Below are positions 34,026 through 44,876 of a DNA stretch of 64,000 nucleotides, in pieces. Made by a program: the position numbers and the translations under genes. How positions within the stretch are numbered: position 1 is the stretch's first letter; every line of letters begins with the position of its first letter. This DNA is from Ophioderma brevispina (taxonomy: Eukaryota > Echinodermata > Ophiuroidea > Amphilepidida > Ophiodermatidae). The notes below the pieces were generated by a model, which saw only the letters and a program-made list of their open reading frames with translations, ran no database searches and was not told the origin of the DNA. The stretch spans positions 62,001 to 126,000 of the forward strand of contig JAMKCH010049164.1 of the NCBI GenBank assembly GCA_023653785.1. Reading direction: 5' to 3'.

Positions 34026-34406
34026 TCTAGATGCAAGTTTACATTTTGCTTGCCCCCCTAGCCTTTTTGTAGGAAAACTTGTTTAGGGAACTTGTTACCC
34101 GCCCTGCCCTTGTGGCTACCTGAGAGATGATATCATGGCGGCGATGTGACAGGTTCCGAAAAAAATTTTCTAACCGCGTTGACGCTTTGACCGTAATTGT
34201 GATGTTAGATTTTCACAAGAAATAAATTAAGAAGATTATAGCAAGAAAGAATACGTAGTCCCCAGTGTGGTAATCTGTATGTTTATTAGAAGTACTTATA
34301 CGTGTCCATTTCGCTTTATGGAAATAACTTGTCATGAACCTCGCCGATAGACTTCGTAGGGATTTTACTTCATCGTAATAGGCACGATCTGATGAAATCT
34401 CCTACA
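34026..34406 (+). repeat. BEL/Pao 5' LTR
   Basis: 381 bp, beginning TCTAGATGC (the 3' LTR has TGTAGATGC) and ending CTCCTACA. Shared blocks include TTTTGCTTGCCCCCC, CCTTTTTGTAGGAAAACTTG, GCGATGTGACAGGTT and ATAGACTTCGTAGGGATTTT. Differences from the 3' LTR are mostly single-base indels. Confidence 0.9.
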
Positions 34407-34494
34407 ACTCTAATTAGAAATTTGTGATATTTGAACTAGACTAGAAAACTATCATCCTTAAAGATCATAGACTCAGAAAGATTAAGTTACAGCT

Positions 34495-34986
34495 TCAAAA
34501 AAGCCCTGTGGTCTTAGCTGTAGAACTTTTAGAAATTTGTGGAGCACAGTGCAAAGTAATATTTTGATCTCGCCCGTCTATGCAGACCGTCACATGCGGT
34601 TTTAGGTGCATTATAGAGGGCGCTATAACAGCCATTGCAACGGATCGTTCGCCGTGCACAGCCAGACGGTAGCGGACATTCGTCAACAGCAGTAGCAATT
34701 GAATTTCAATTATGCACAGTGCTATATTGATGGCCCCTGCTTGTAAAGATCTATGGCAACTTTGTATAATTGGTAAAATGGCTTGATAGAATCTATAAGA
34801 GTAAATAAAGCGAGACAAATTATAGTAAGAATTACCACTCCCCATGGCAACAGCTGCATATGAAATGCAAAATCCAAGAACTGAGGAAAATGCTATAAAG
34901 ACACGCATTGTTTTTTGGGGACTGAGATAATTCCCAAAACTCCTACTGAATATCCTTCTCGGACTGAGAATCTCATGGAATATCAC
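34495..34986 (-). CDS. Unrecognised 163-codon frame, hydrophobic, inside BEL/Pao leader
   Basis: This is the longest uninterrupted frame in the leader between the 5' LTR and gag, and it runs antisense to the element. It has a basic start region, a hydrophobic segment at about residues 29-48 (VFIAFSSVLGFCISYAAVAM), a second at about 82-102 (AGAINIALCIIEIQLLLLLT), then a polar tail. Two predicted membrane segments with a tyrosine-rich link suggest a small membrane protein or a captured exon, but I recognise no family. There is no counterpart in the empty site. It may be chance. Confidence 0.3.
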   Translation of the reverse strand: MIFHEILSPRRIFSRSFGNYLSPQKTMRVFIAFSSVLGFCISYAAVAMGSGNSYYNLSRFIYSYRFYQAILPIIQSCHRSLQAGAINIALCIIEIQLLLLLTNVRYRLAVHGERSVAMAVIAPSIMHLKPHVTVCIDGRDQNITLHCAPQISKSSTAKTTGLF

Positions 34987-35169
34987 AGGGATAACAGTGC
35001 ATATTCCCGTATTGGGACAGCCAGGACATTAAGCCTGAGTGACAGGTAGGACCTTGAGATAGCGTTCCCACGACAAGGGTCAAGATATGCAGTCAAGCAA
35101 TAATCCGAGGAAGTCGAACTTCATTCACATGGTAGTATTCGATCTGAACAGGCACGAGCCATACCAACG

Positions 35170-37300
35170 ACATCAGTTAAAGGGCAAAGGTTGCTTGTCA
35201 AAGAAGAAACCTGAGATCGAAATGAAGAAACGGGAACTCCAATGAAACTGGTAGAAGAAGAGCAAGCTAACAACACTGCGAAGGAACGAGAGTTGGAAAT
35301 GTTTGAACTAAGATGAATTGGACTGAAGCAGCATCAGCTTAAAATTGAAGCATGAGCTTGAAGCTGCAAAGGCCGTAACTCGTATCCTGTGTGATGAAGA
35401 TGCAAACAGTAAATATTTCCGCAGACAACGATAGTATGAATGAAGCAATCATCAGAAGGGCACAGGAAATTAATTGAGTAAAATTTAGAAGTCAATTGAA
35501 TTCAAGATCGAGAATACGATGCAGAACAAGTTCATCAAGACAAAGCCTGCAGAATTGCCAACTATTGAATCGTTGCGCAACGTTCCTGAGCCAGATAAAA
35601 GTAAACCTGAAAAGAAGATGGTCATTGGCCAGGTCACCAAATCCACAAGAATATTCACCACGAACTGCAATAATGACATTGCATCGCAAGCACCAGTAAA
35701 GGAGATGACACGTCATGCAAACTTACAGCAACCAAGAAACAAAACTCGTGACAGCAAACAGGAACAAGCACGGTCACCTGCATATTTGTACCCGATAGAC
35801 CACTATAGGGATAATGATTCCCAAAACAAAGCGTTCTTGAGAAGAAGCAGAAACCAAGCAAAGCACATGACTTTATCAACATCAACAACACCACCACCTG
35901 TATTGTTATCCCAGACCACATGATTTGGATAATGATGATGTCCCACTGCGACAGACTTGCTTGGGAGTTTACCAGTAACCAGCAACAATACTAAAGAATT
36001 GCCGCGAGCATGTACAGACACACCAACTTATAGGTCAAGTAGAGCATCAACGATAAATAGATGCTGCTAAGCAAAACAATATTGTGATATTAACCATCAA
36101 ACCATTCAGCAACACAACAGGCCATTTTGAATTGAAAACAGTATAGAGCACCATAGACAACACATGTGGATGGCTAATTGATCAAGGGATTATGAACAGC
36201 CAGAGAAAGCAGATACCACCAAATTCCATATCAACAACAGTGCAAGCACGCCATTCACAACAGTCCACCACCAGTCACACAGCCCGATGTACAGCCATTT
36301 TCATCAGCGGCATGATTGGTTTAGTGAAGCAGGCGAAGAACGATCTGACAAACTGTTAGTAAGAGCACAAGTGAAGTCGACTTTGCCTCGTAGAAACATT
36401 CAACCCTTTAACGGGATCCGTGGAGTTTTGCAGTTCATGCAAGCGTTTCATCATTGCGTGGACGGAAGACAAAGATGACTTCGCATGAATTACTATTTGA
36501 ACAACTCACTACCGGTGAACCAAATAAGCTTGTAATAAGCCTATTGCATAGAAGAGGGATTAAAGACAGCCAAAGCATTGGTTTGGTGAAGAAATATGGT
36601 AACAAATACATAATAGCCATGCTTTCCAGAAGAAGGCCGAAAAGTGCCGGAAGTCAAGATGGATGATGTGAAGGGTTGGAATAGTCTCTCTGCATTCCTG
36701 ATAGGATGTTTCCATAAGGCAAGATCTGAATTTCTTAGGAGAAGTTGACCATTCAATTTGCTAAATAGTCTTGCCTGTGAAATTGCCATATAGTGTACGC
36801 AATAAGTGCGGTCAATGGTAATAAGCTTGGAGGACACTACGGGGAAAAATGCAAGGGCCTTTTGTTTGAGATTTTATGACTTTTATTGGAGACAAACGTG
36901 TCGTGTCCAACCCCTTGTATGGCAACATAGATAGTGAACAAGTCAAAACATAACCAAATGGAGCAACCAGACCACCACCAAAGCGAAGGCATTTGCACAT
37001 CTACGAAGCAAAATACAGTCAAATAGGCCAGGGAGCAGCAAGATCACACAGTACATCGTCTGCATCATTGTATACTGTGACAACAAGCATCCAGTGATAG
37101 AATGCAGAAATTTGCAAGCTTAGACTAAAAGCCAAGTCAGACTTTTGTTTTTCAATGCACTGTGTTTTGGATGTTGAGAGTGGACATAGAAAGGCTGCTT
37201 GTCCAAATCCCGAGCTGGCTAAGTTGTCGCAAGTGTAAGAAAAATCAAACCCAACCACGCTTTGCCCTGATTCAGAACGAAGATCTAAAGGACAAGACAT
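35170..37300 (+). pseudogene. gag: BEL/Pao gag, frameshifted
   Basis: The N-terminal part at 35210-35430 encodes a charged coiled coil (EIEMKKREL, HELEAAKAVTRIL). The capsid-like core follows at 36385-36900: LPRRNIQPFNG, then FMQAFHHCV, LLFEQLTTGEPNKLV and LVKKYGNKYIIAM, matching the BEL/Pao gag pattern of a DGDP-type patch and a GxAxLVxS-type helix. A CX2C-type zinc knuckle region lies at about 37130-37290 (NALCFGC, then PTTLCPDSERR). Frames alternate between + frames at intervals of 100-250 bp. The product would form the particle that packages element RNA. Confidence 0.8.
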
Positions 37301-37379
37301 TAATTGATTGCTCTCCAAGAAAACCCGCATCAGAAATTCAGTCAAGAGGAAGAAAACAAGTACCCTCCGGTCACTAGGA

Positions 37380-37950
37380 GTACAGGAATTGGTCAACCCA
37401 CTTATGACAGTTGTGCCGGTTTTGGTGAAGCACCAAAGTAGTGATGAAAGCATCGCCACGATGCCTTTCGATAACGGGTGGGGGGGTGGCCGCGTTTTTG
37501 TTGATGCAATACTTTGTTGCAAATGGACCTGATGAACATCAAAAAGAAAGAGGAAGTTAGTAGTAGGAACACTCAATTCAGAAGAGTAATATATACACCG
37601 AAGTAACTTTAGATAAGTTGCAGATCAGCAGCCTAAGTGGTGAGGAGTACAATTGAACTTACCACAGATGTATGTAAAGGATAGCATACCAGTTTCTACT
37701 CAAGAAATGCCCACTCAAGAAGATTTGAGTAATGGGAACATTTACAAAAAGTTCGTTAACCAGAATGCCAGATCACCAACTGTATCCAGTGTGGTGTTGG
37801 ATGATCGCATTAATGTGCCAGCATCTACCATGTCCTCCTTAAAGAGTTCCACGGGAGAAATTGGAGAGCCAGTACGCAGTATTTAACAACAACACCACTT
37901 GGATGGACCGTATATGGAATTCCCCCGACTTCAAGTGTCGACAACGCCCA
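37380..37950 (+). pseudogene. BEL/Pao aspartic protease region, frameshifted
   Basis: The FDNGWG phrase at about 37465-37485 corresponds to the FDNGS active-site region of BEL/Pao protease, with W for S. Downstream come VKDSIPVSTQEMP, the HPVGVLIG-type segment in another frame, and TPLGWTVYGIP at about 37888-37922, the conserved protease-to-RT linker (LGWxVxGP in the family). The protease would cleave the gag-pol polyprotein. Confidence 0.75.
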
Positions 37951-38009
37951 TTTCCTTTTTCCCAACTATCTGTCACTCCACACATGCCGAGATAACAGAT
38001 GGTTTAGAA

Positions 38010-39100
38010 AACCTTGATCAGCACTTCAGAACCTATGTTAACCTCGACTTCAACGAAAGGCTGAGTGATGATCAGAAGAATTATTCTAGAGAAGATATGG
38101 CAATTCTTAGAAATTGCGGCCACAACATTAATTAGAAATATGGTCACTATGAGATGCCTTTGCCCTTGAGAAATGTCCGAGGTGAAAATGCCAGATAATC
38201 GTCCTACACACACAACAAGAATTGACAACTTAAAGTATAGATTTAAGAAGAATCCGAAGTTCCAATCTGAATACACAATGCCATGTAGAAAGTCTACAAA
38301 GGCTTGCAGAAGAAACCCAGGGAAGAATTGAACGGCATAGATTGAGGAAATGGTACATGCCCATCACCACAGTGTTCAACATCCAGAGAAAAAGAAAATG
38401 AGGGTAGTTGACGACTGCGCAGCTACCTATCATGGAATGTCTGTGAATTAAGAGAGCTTCTAACGGGCCGGATATTGACCAGCAGCCTATCCGTCCGTAC
38501 TTTTACGATTTAGACATCACTGTTTTTTGCATTTATGGTTCGGACATAGAAGCGTGTTCCTACCAAGTGGAGAGTGAAGAGGGAAGATAGGGATTTTCTC
38601 CGCTTTCTGTTTTTTTTCCCCTTTTCCTCATTTCTCGCACCCTCATTCCCTCTTCTCGTCTTGTTTTTCCTAGTATATTCTGCGACTTTTCTTCCTTCCC
38701 CTAGTAAAAATAAAAGATAAAAGAAAAACGCTTCTGTGTTCGATGCCTTTCACCGTCAAGGTGTAGTTTGAGATCTACACTACCGTTTCTCGTCAGTCTC
38801 CTAGAATACCAGCACCGTCCATGTTGGAGGAAGTCCGTTCCCGATCAAATAAAGGACCCTCCCGGTCGGAACAGGAGGGACGGCAGAGGAAGGAGAAGGA
38901 GGGGGGAAAAAAGAGGGAGGAAGAAAAAAGGAATATGGAATAGCAAACCCCAATTCACTACAACTTCTATGTGGACGACTGCTTAAAGGCATGTATCAGT
39001 AGATGAGCCATAGACCTTGCTCAAAGAATTACGCCAATGTGTGAGAAGGGTGATGTCGACTCCACTAAGGGGGTTTAGTAATCACAAACCTGTTATGGAT
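38010..39100 (+). pseudogene. pol: BEL/Pao reverse transcriptase, interrupted
   Basis: Landmarks in order: DFNERLSDDQKNYSREDM (38047-38100), RFKKNPKFQSEYTMPC, MRVVDDCAATYHGMSVN (38399-38449; the family has RVVFDCA), VLLRFR-like at about 38495, DRDFLRF-like at about 38587-38610, then the catalytic FYVDDCLKAC with YVDD at 38968-38979. About 340 bp of low-complexity sequence replaces the segment between DFLRF and YVDD. The copy cannot encode a working enzyme as read. Confidence 0.85.
38608..38945. repeat. CT-rich/GA-rich insertion within the RT domain
   Basis: The left side is nearly all pyrimidine (38608-38665) and the right side nearly all purine (38876-38938), so the ends are loosely inverted. 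The middle holds unrelated sequence (CGTCAAGGTGTAGTTTGAG). No BEL/Pao RT residues can be followed here in any frame, so this is an insertion or a wrongly filled stretch. Confidence 0.6.
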
Positions 39101-39239
39101 TCATTAACCATCACATGAAGCTAGCGAAACAACAAAGAACCTAGACTTAGATGAAGGTCTGCCAACTTACAAAAGGCCCTGGTCCATGTTTGGTGGTTCT
39201 TTTCCTATTCTCTATTTTATATCAGAATCTCCTTTCCAC

Positions 39240-40330
39240 TCCAACCCTATTACATCAGTTCGTTTTCTTCTGTCGACTCTTTGTTCAGTGTATGATCCTC
39301 TGGGATTCCTGAGTCCTCCCATACTTCCTGCAAGCAAGCCCGACAAGAATTATGTAAATGAAAGTAGGATGGGAATGAACCCTGTTTGTTGATGCCATCA
39401 GTAGAAATGGGCTTCTTGGCAAAAGAATCCCAAGTTAGAACATATCGGCTGTCGATAGATGCTGGAAGCCAGAAGGATTTTCAGAGTTCCGTCCACAGAG
39501 ATCCATCACTTAGCTGATGCAAGCGATGTAATTGGATATGGACCGCATCCCCTACCGTACGGTTCTAGTAACTTTCCTTGAAACCATAGAATGCACCTAA
39601 TCATGAGCAAGTCCAGGGTGCTCCGATCAACATGTTCAATTCCCCCGAATGGAACTCACTTGCTGCGACGGTTTTTGCCCGTGAAAGGTGCACAATGATA
39701 AAAGAAAGAGATAGATTCAGGTGGACAAGACTGTATACTGGACAACAAGTGAGACTGTACTAATTATTCGAAACGAGAAAGCTCGCTACCCTGTATTTGT
39801 TAGGCGAATAGAGTCGCCGTTATCAGGGACGTGGTATAGCGTGAGCCATGGCGATATGTTCAAGTAAGTTGAACCAGCGGACCACGCATCACGGGGGATG
39901 AGTGTGAGTCAACTAATCATGTAAGCAGCAATGGCTGAAAGGTCCAGATGCCCCTTTATATCCGAAGAGAATTGGCCGGTCAGGCCAATTCTGATCATAT
40001 GAGCAGGAAAAAACAAGTGGATGTGGAAAAGGAAGAGGCAACGACTCAGTACAAGCTCATGTAGTTTCCACCAAAGAAGATACAAGTGAATCAAAGCGGT
40101 GGATAAGTTTGATATGTTATCATTCAAGCTGGACCGTCTAAAACGAGCTGTAGCATGGTGGATGAGACTAAAACAGATACTACTGAGAAAATCCAAGAAT
40201 TGGAGAGAGTTGAGGAAAGGGGAACACTCACTGCACAGGAAATAGACAAGGCCGTACTAGCTATTATCAAATTTGTGCCAGCGTCCATTCATTTCCTCAT
40301 GAAAATGAAATGCTAGACATGAAGACTTCC
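39240..40330 (+). pseudogene. BEL/Pao connection and RNase H region, frameshifted
   Basis: STLCSVYDPLGFLSPPILPA at 39272-39331 is the conserved BEL/Pao block after the RT. FPRMELTAA-like sequence near 39640, TDSETVL-like near 39745 and NEKARYPVFV (39771-39800) mark RNase H. SWTRLKRAVAWWMRLK (about 40130-40180) is the linker before integrase. Confidence 0.8.
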
Positions 40331-40469
40331 AAAGAAACCAGTGCGCAATCACAGTTGGCAAGTTTATACCCAGTATTGGGATAGATGGAACATTGCGGTG
40401 TTGGGGGGAGGCTACGCAATGCAGTGATTCCAGATTCAGCCAAACATCAGATGATTCTGCCAAAGCACT

Positions 40470-41574
40470 CAATGTTTCAAATTTGATCATCAGACACACA
40501 CCTAGACTAGTTCATCCAAGGGAGAAATCACATCCTGGCAGAATTAAGACAGAAATTCTGGATTGTGCGGGCTGGGGTAGCAGTGAAGAAACTCACTGGC
40601 ATTTTGTGTGATAATGCAGAAAAACTAGACCTACTGTCCAACAACAGAAGATGCTGTCTACATCATGCCGTGTACGGTGCCGCTGAACCACCTTTTAACA
40701 AGGACCGGAGTCGACTAGTTCGGTCCGTTCCTGATAACAGGAGTCATATAGAAAGAGTATGGTGTTATCTTCACATGCCTCGCAAGCCGAGCTGTTCATA
40801 TCGAGATAGCTGAGACCTTAAGTTCAAGTTCATGCATAAATGCTCTGAGGAGGAGCATGAGCCGAAGGTAAATTAAAGAGATACTCTCAGATATGGGACA
40901 AACTACTTCGTAGGATCAAGCAAGGAACTTCGTGAAGCTTCAGGAACTGAAAGCAGAAACCATTCAGAACTACGCAGCTAGCCAGGGTGTTACATGGAGG
41001 TGTTCACCCTCCTGCAGATCGCATCAAGGTGGCGTCTGGGAACCGTCTAATTAGAACTACTCGGAAGATCCTAAATGCCATCCTTGCAGAGCAACTCTTA
41101 AAAGCTGTAAGGAGCGATGAATAAATTCACACCTTGATGTGTGAAGTGGAGGCATCATGAATAGCCGACCCTGACAAGGGTCTCCAGTTTTCAAAAGACT
41201 TGAGAGTCATCAATCCAATGAACTTGTTATTGTTGAGTTCGCCAGTCTCTTATCCTCCAGGAAAGTCAACAACAAGGACATGTATGCTAGGAGGCGTTGG
41301 AGGCAAGTGCAATATCTCGCTGAGATTTTCTGGAAGCGTGGGTCAAAGAGTATTTGCCTACACTGCAGCAGAGACAAAAGTGGCTACAACCTGAAATAAA
41401 CATGAGATTGTGAGGTGGTCTTAATTGTGGATGATAGTGCACCACGGAATTCCTGGCCCATGTGAATAAGAGAAAAGTTCAAATTGGGAAGTCAGAGTTT
41501 GGTTCGTAGTGTGCAAGTGAGAACCCAGAACAACAGTGTTGGTTAGACCTGTCACCAAGCTACCTTCTACTTGA
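40470..41574 (+). pseudogene. BEL/Pao integrase, frameshifted
   Basis: The HHCC zinc region begins LIIRHTPRLVHPREKSHPG (40483-40540). The catalytic core starts near AEPPFNKDRSRL (40684-40720; the family has PFxxxGVDYFGP), with the second acidic block around 40880-40920 (SDMG). The E-containing helix region is at about 41015-41100 (RKILNAILAEQLLKA). The C-terminal domain holds WVKEYLP-like, DDSAPRNSWPM and VRPVTKLPST before the TGA at 41572-41574. Frames change repeatedly. Confidence 0.82.
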
Positions 41575-43094
41575 GTCAAGAAACTTAGCAAGCCCAGACT
41601 GAAAGTTAATAGTGTCTTATGTCTTGATATTTGAGACCTGTTTCCCCACCTTTTTTTGAACTGTGAAACCCAGTCAGAGAATGCTGGAAAATGATGGAAC
41701 ACTTACCTTCTTTGATCAGCAAGAGGCTCTGGTCAGCTCAAGACTTGTGTTGGATACTCAAGACTTTACCATGGCAAGCTTGATTGTAGACTACCATTTT
41801 ATGTGACCAGAATCCCTTCATTATGTTTTGAGAAGTCTACGACCAGATGATCTTCCTGGAGTTGTGTGTTGGCAGGAGATGAATTTGTCATTATGGGCTG
41901 CTTCTGGTTGCCATTAGAGTGAGTTTTTAGTTGCAGTAAACATGAAATTTAGTAGATTGAGGGTTGGAATAGCAGCCACGTTTCCAGCGTTTTCGGGTTC
42001 CAAAACCCTGGGGTTTAGTCCATTTGGCATCAAAATTTAGGTATTTGATGTGGCAAGGCATATCAGGCATCAACTCTTGACTTTTGAATGGATTTAGAGG
42101 CACTCAATCTATAGAGCCTTTAAATTATTTGAACCACTTGTGAGGCAAAGTGCCTTTAATTGTGTGGAATTGTGACTACATCTGTTGAGACGAGGACTTA
42201 ATGACTACAAAAGTAGCTGTACTTTATGGATTTTACAAGCACCGTTGTGCTGAAGCACTGGATGATTCTGTTTGATTTCCTGTGGAAATGTCACAAGCTC
42301 TTATAATGATATGGCCACAAGTCGTCATGTAGGTTAAACAGATGTGAAACTTATTCATGATATGCGTTTCCATGCTTTTAGGATACGTCTCCCACATCAT
42401 GGAGGAAACCTTATTGCCTTTGTGACACTAATCTTATTTAGGCCCAGAATTTGGGATAAATAGTTCAGGTTTCCAATTTGGTATTCCAATTTTATATTGT
42501 AGTTTAGCCAGTGCATATATTATTTTTGTAATACGTCAATTGCACCAGATTGGAGTCATCTAGGCATTATGGTATTTAAGTTTTCTTAACTGTTTATTGT
42601 TACACTACTGAGCACCACTTTGTCAAGATGAACTGAACTGTAAGCAGATGCACTACAGAAAGAACCACTCGTTCAGACTCTATATTCTTAAAGTTCTTAA
42701 AATTATGAAAACCTAGTACATTTTCAGACCATGGGCCGTTTAAATGATAGAGTGGATTAAGAATCAGTTAAAAAAAAATGGGTGTTTCAAGTAGATTAGG
42801 TGTGGTGATTCCTGATTGTGGGTTGGCCGTGTGTTGTGCACTTTGAATGCACGGTTTTTATAGGTTTGGAGATTTCAAATTACTTGCAAATTTTAAGATT
42901 TGCCAAAAATTTCCAAATTTTGAGGATTTGGATTTGTCAAATTCAACACTATTTGTGGATTTTTGGAAGCATCTTTTAGTCATGTTTCATCTTGGGGTTT
43001 CATGTCCTTAAAAATTAATTCTCAGTGAACTTGTACTTCTTGTGTAGGTAATTGCATGTCAATTTACATGGCAATTAAGGGGAAGGGGCCGGTA
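41575..43094 (+). other. BEL/Pao 3' untranslated region and polypurine tract
   Basis: 1.5 kb without a recognisable frame between the pol stop and the 3' LTR. The purine-rich GGGGAAGGGG at 43079-43088, just before the LTR, is the likely plus-strand primer (polypurine tract). Confidence 0.7.
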
Positions 43095-43475
43095 TGTAGA
43101 TGCTATTTACGATTTTGCTTGCCCCCCTTAGCCTTTTTGTAGGAAAACTTGTTAGAGGAATTGTTACCACCGCCCTGCCCTTGTGCTACCTGAGGATGAT
43201 AATCATGTCGGCGATGTGACAGGTTTCCGAAACAAATTTTTCTACCGCTTTTGACGCCTTTGGACCGTTTGTGAATGTTAGAGTTTCACACAATAAAGAA
43301 ATTAAAAGATGATAGGCAAGATAGAATCGTAGTCCAGGGTGGGGTAAGCTGTAGTTTATTAGAATTACGTAGTACGTGTCATTTGCGCGTTATGAAAAAC
43401 AACTGTCATGACTTCGCCCGATAGACTTCGTAGGGATTTTACCATCGTATAGCACGATCTGATTAATCTCCTACA
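43095..43475 (+). repeat. BEL/Pao 3' LTR
   Basis: 381 bp, TGTAGATGC to CTCCTACA, with TGTAG/CTACA inverted tips as expected for LTRs. It has the same length as the 5' LTR. Confidence 0.92.
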
Positions 43476-44876
43476 CTATCTGAATTGGCTCATGCAGGAC
43501 ACAACATGAGATAGCCCTCTCTGGGGTAACCAAGCAAAATAGTGCTTTCTATATCTCCACTCTTCTATATGAAGTGAATTGCATGCATAATTTCCTATAG
43601 CTACTTACATGTGTATTGAGAGCTAGTGAGTCAAGTTAATGTGAACCAGTATGACGTGATGGTTTTAACCCTTACCTGGACCCTAGTACTTTCCTGTGCC
43701 TCGCCACCAAGGTTTTAGCGTAAGTTGGCTGTTTGTTAGTGGGCATACCAGCTGATATCAGCTACAGTTTTATTAAAAAGAGGGTAAGTGGAGACCATGT
43801 CTAGGATCAACTGGTAGGTTCCAACCAAATTGCTTATGATCCTTGCTAGCTTTAGCAAGGGGTTCAGCTCGCTGCGCTAAACCATGAAACCACTGAAGCG
43901 AATCTGTGCTAGTCTTGCCCGTTCCCCTGTATAGAGTTAACAACCTGCTTTGACGATCCCGTGTATGCATCGGTTCAGGTGTTTTCAGGAGTATGGTTGA
44001 TTTAGTTTGCCAGGTGTTCTCTCAATTTCTGGATCGTGCCTTGGCTCAACTTGATTCCTAGCAAAACCCAAGCTGGAGAATCCCTCTTCGATAATTGGGA
44101 CTAAGCATTCGCATACATAGGGATAGGGTTAATGCAGAGTTCAACATCTTTAGATGTTAGTGGTATAGAACAAAAAAATTCTGAGGCCTCTGAAAGATAA
44201 AAGATTCCGAATACCAATCCTGCAGTATCAGAATTGAGTCTGGTGCAAGGCAACAGAAGAAAACGCAAGAATTAGCAATGAGCATCAAAGTTATTTGCTT
44301 TTTGATTTTGTTATTTGGCTGGTTGCATTTCCTCCAGGGGGGGGTTGTTAAGTTTCTGGAAAATCTGATGAAGAGGGCACTATTGATAATCAAGCAGCGA
44401 TGAGAATGTTTGTGTCATATCAGCCACGCTTTGAAAAATGGGAATTAGGGGTCGCAAATCTAATCGCACCGGGGAAAGTCATTGTATTTTTTATGGATGG
44501 CATGCTTATGCAGATGTACTGGAAGCTGGCCATCAACCAAGTGTGACAACTGTTGCGAGTGCCGGCAGAAATAGCCCAATGCAAGAATGGCGCTGTTTGA
44601 TGCAGAACGCTGCTTTCTTGTGCTCATATACCGAGTATTGAGGAGGGTGACAAACGGGCAAGAAAATCTCCAAAGGCTTATTACCCAAATTTAATGAGAA
44701 GAATGGATGCAAAGAATGATAAATGTTTTGTGCACAAAAGATATCCAACCCACACCCAAATCTTGTTCGGGGCACAGGTGCTTCTTCAGACACAACAGAG
44801 TCTAGGTATCGAGCTATATTGCTCAGTTTCCACGGTTAAGAAAAGGCCGATTCAACAGACAGAAACATTGGCAAGA

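Larger units (their letters stand above)
34026..43475 (+). mobile_element. BEL/Pao LTR retrotransposon, 9.45 kb, decayed
   Basis: The element has two 381-bp LTRs in direct orientation, then gag, protease, RT, RNase H and integrase in that order on the + strand. This is the BEL/Pao layout, with integrase last and the characteristic gag. The flanking CTA(T) at 34023-34026 and 43476-43479 is a candidate 4-bp target duplication, with one LTR tip altered. Reading frames are broken by many one-base shifts, yet long stretches of the protein can be followed in alternating frames. A foreign CT/GA-rich segment (38608-38945) interrupts the RT. There is no env-like frame between the pol end (41574) and the 3' LTR. 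Confidence 0.93.
33984..43549. mobile_element. TTAA-ended MITE (CCCCTTGGGCACTAAC), interrupted by BEL/Pao
   Basis: The left part 33984-34025 begins TTAAACCCCTTGGGCACTAA. The right part 43476-43549 contains GGCTCATGCAGGACACAAC and AACATGAGATAGCCCTC. The intact counterpart at 48961-49190 has these two parts together, so the BEL/Pao element landed inside this MITE. The distal end of this copy is missing beyond about 43549, where the second tandem unit begins. Confidence 0.8.

Noticed and set aside
35519..35923. 134-codon frame as an independent gene
   Set aside because: It lies in the variable part of BEL/Pao gag and is followed by gag core in another frame.
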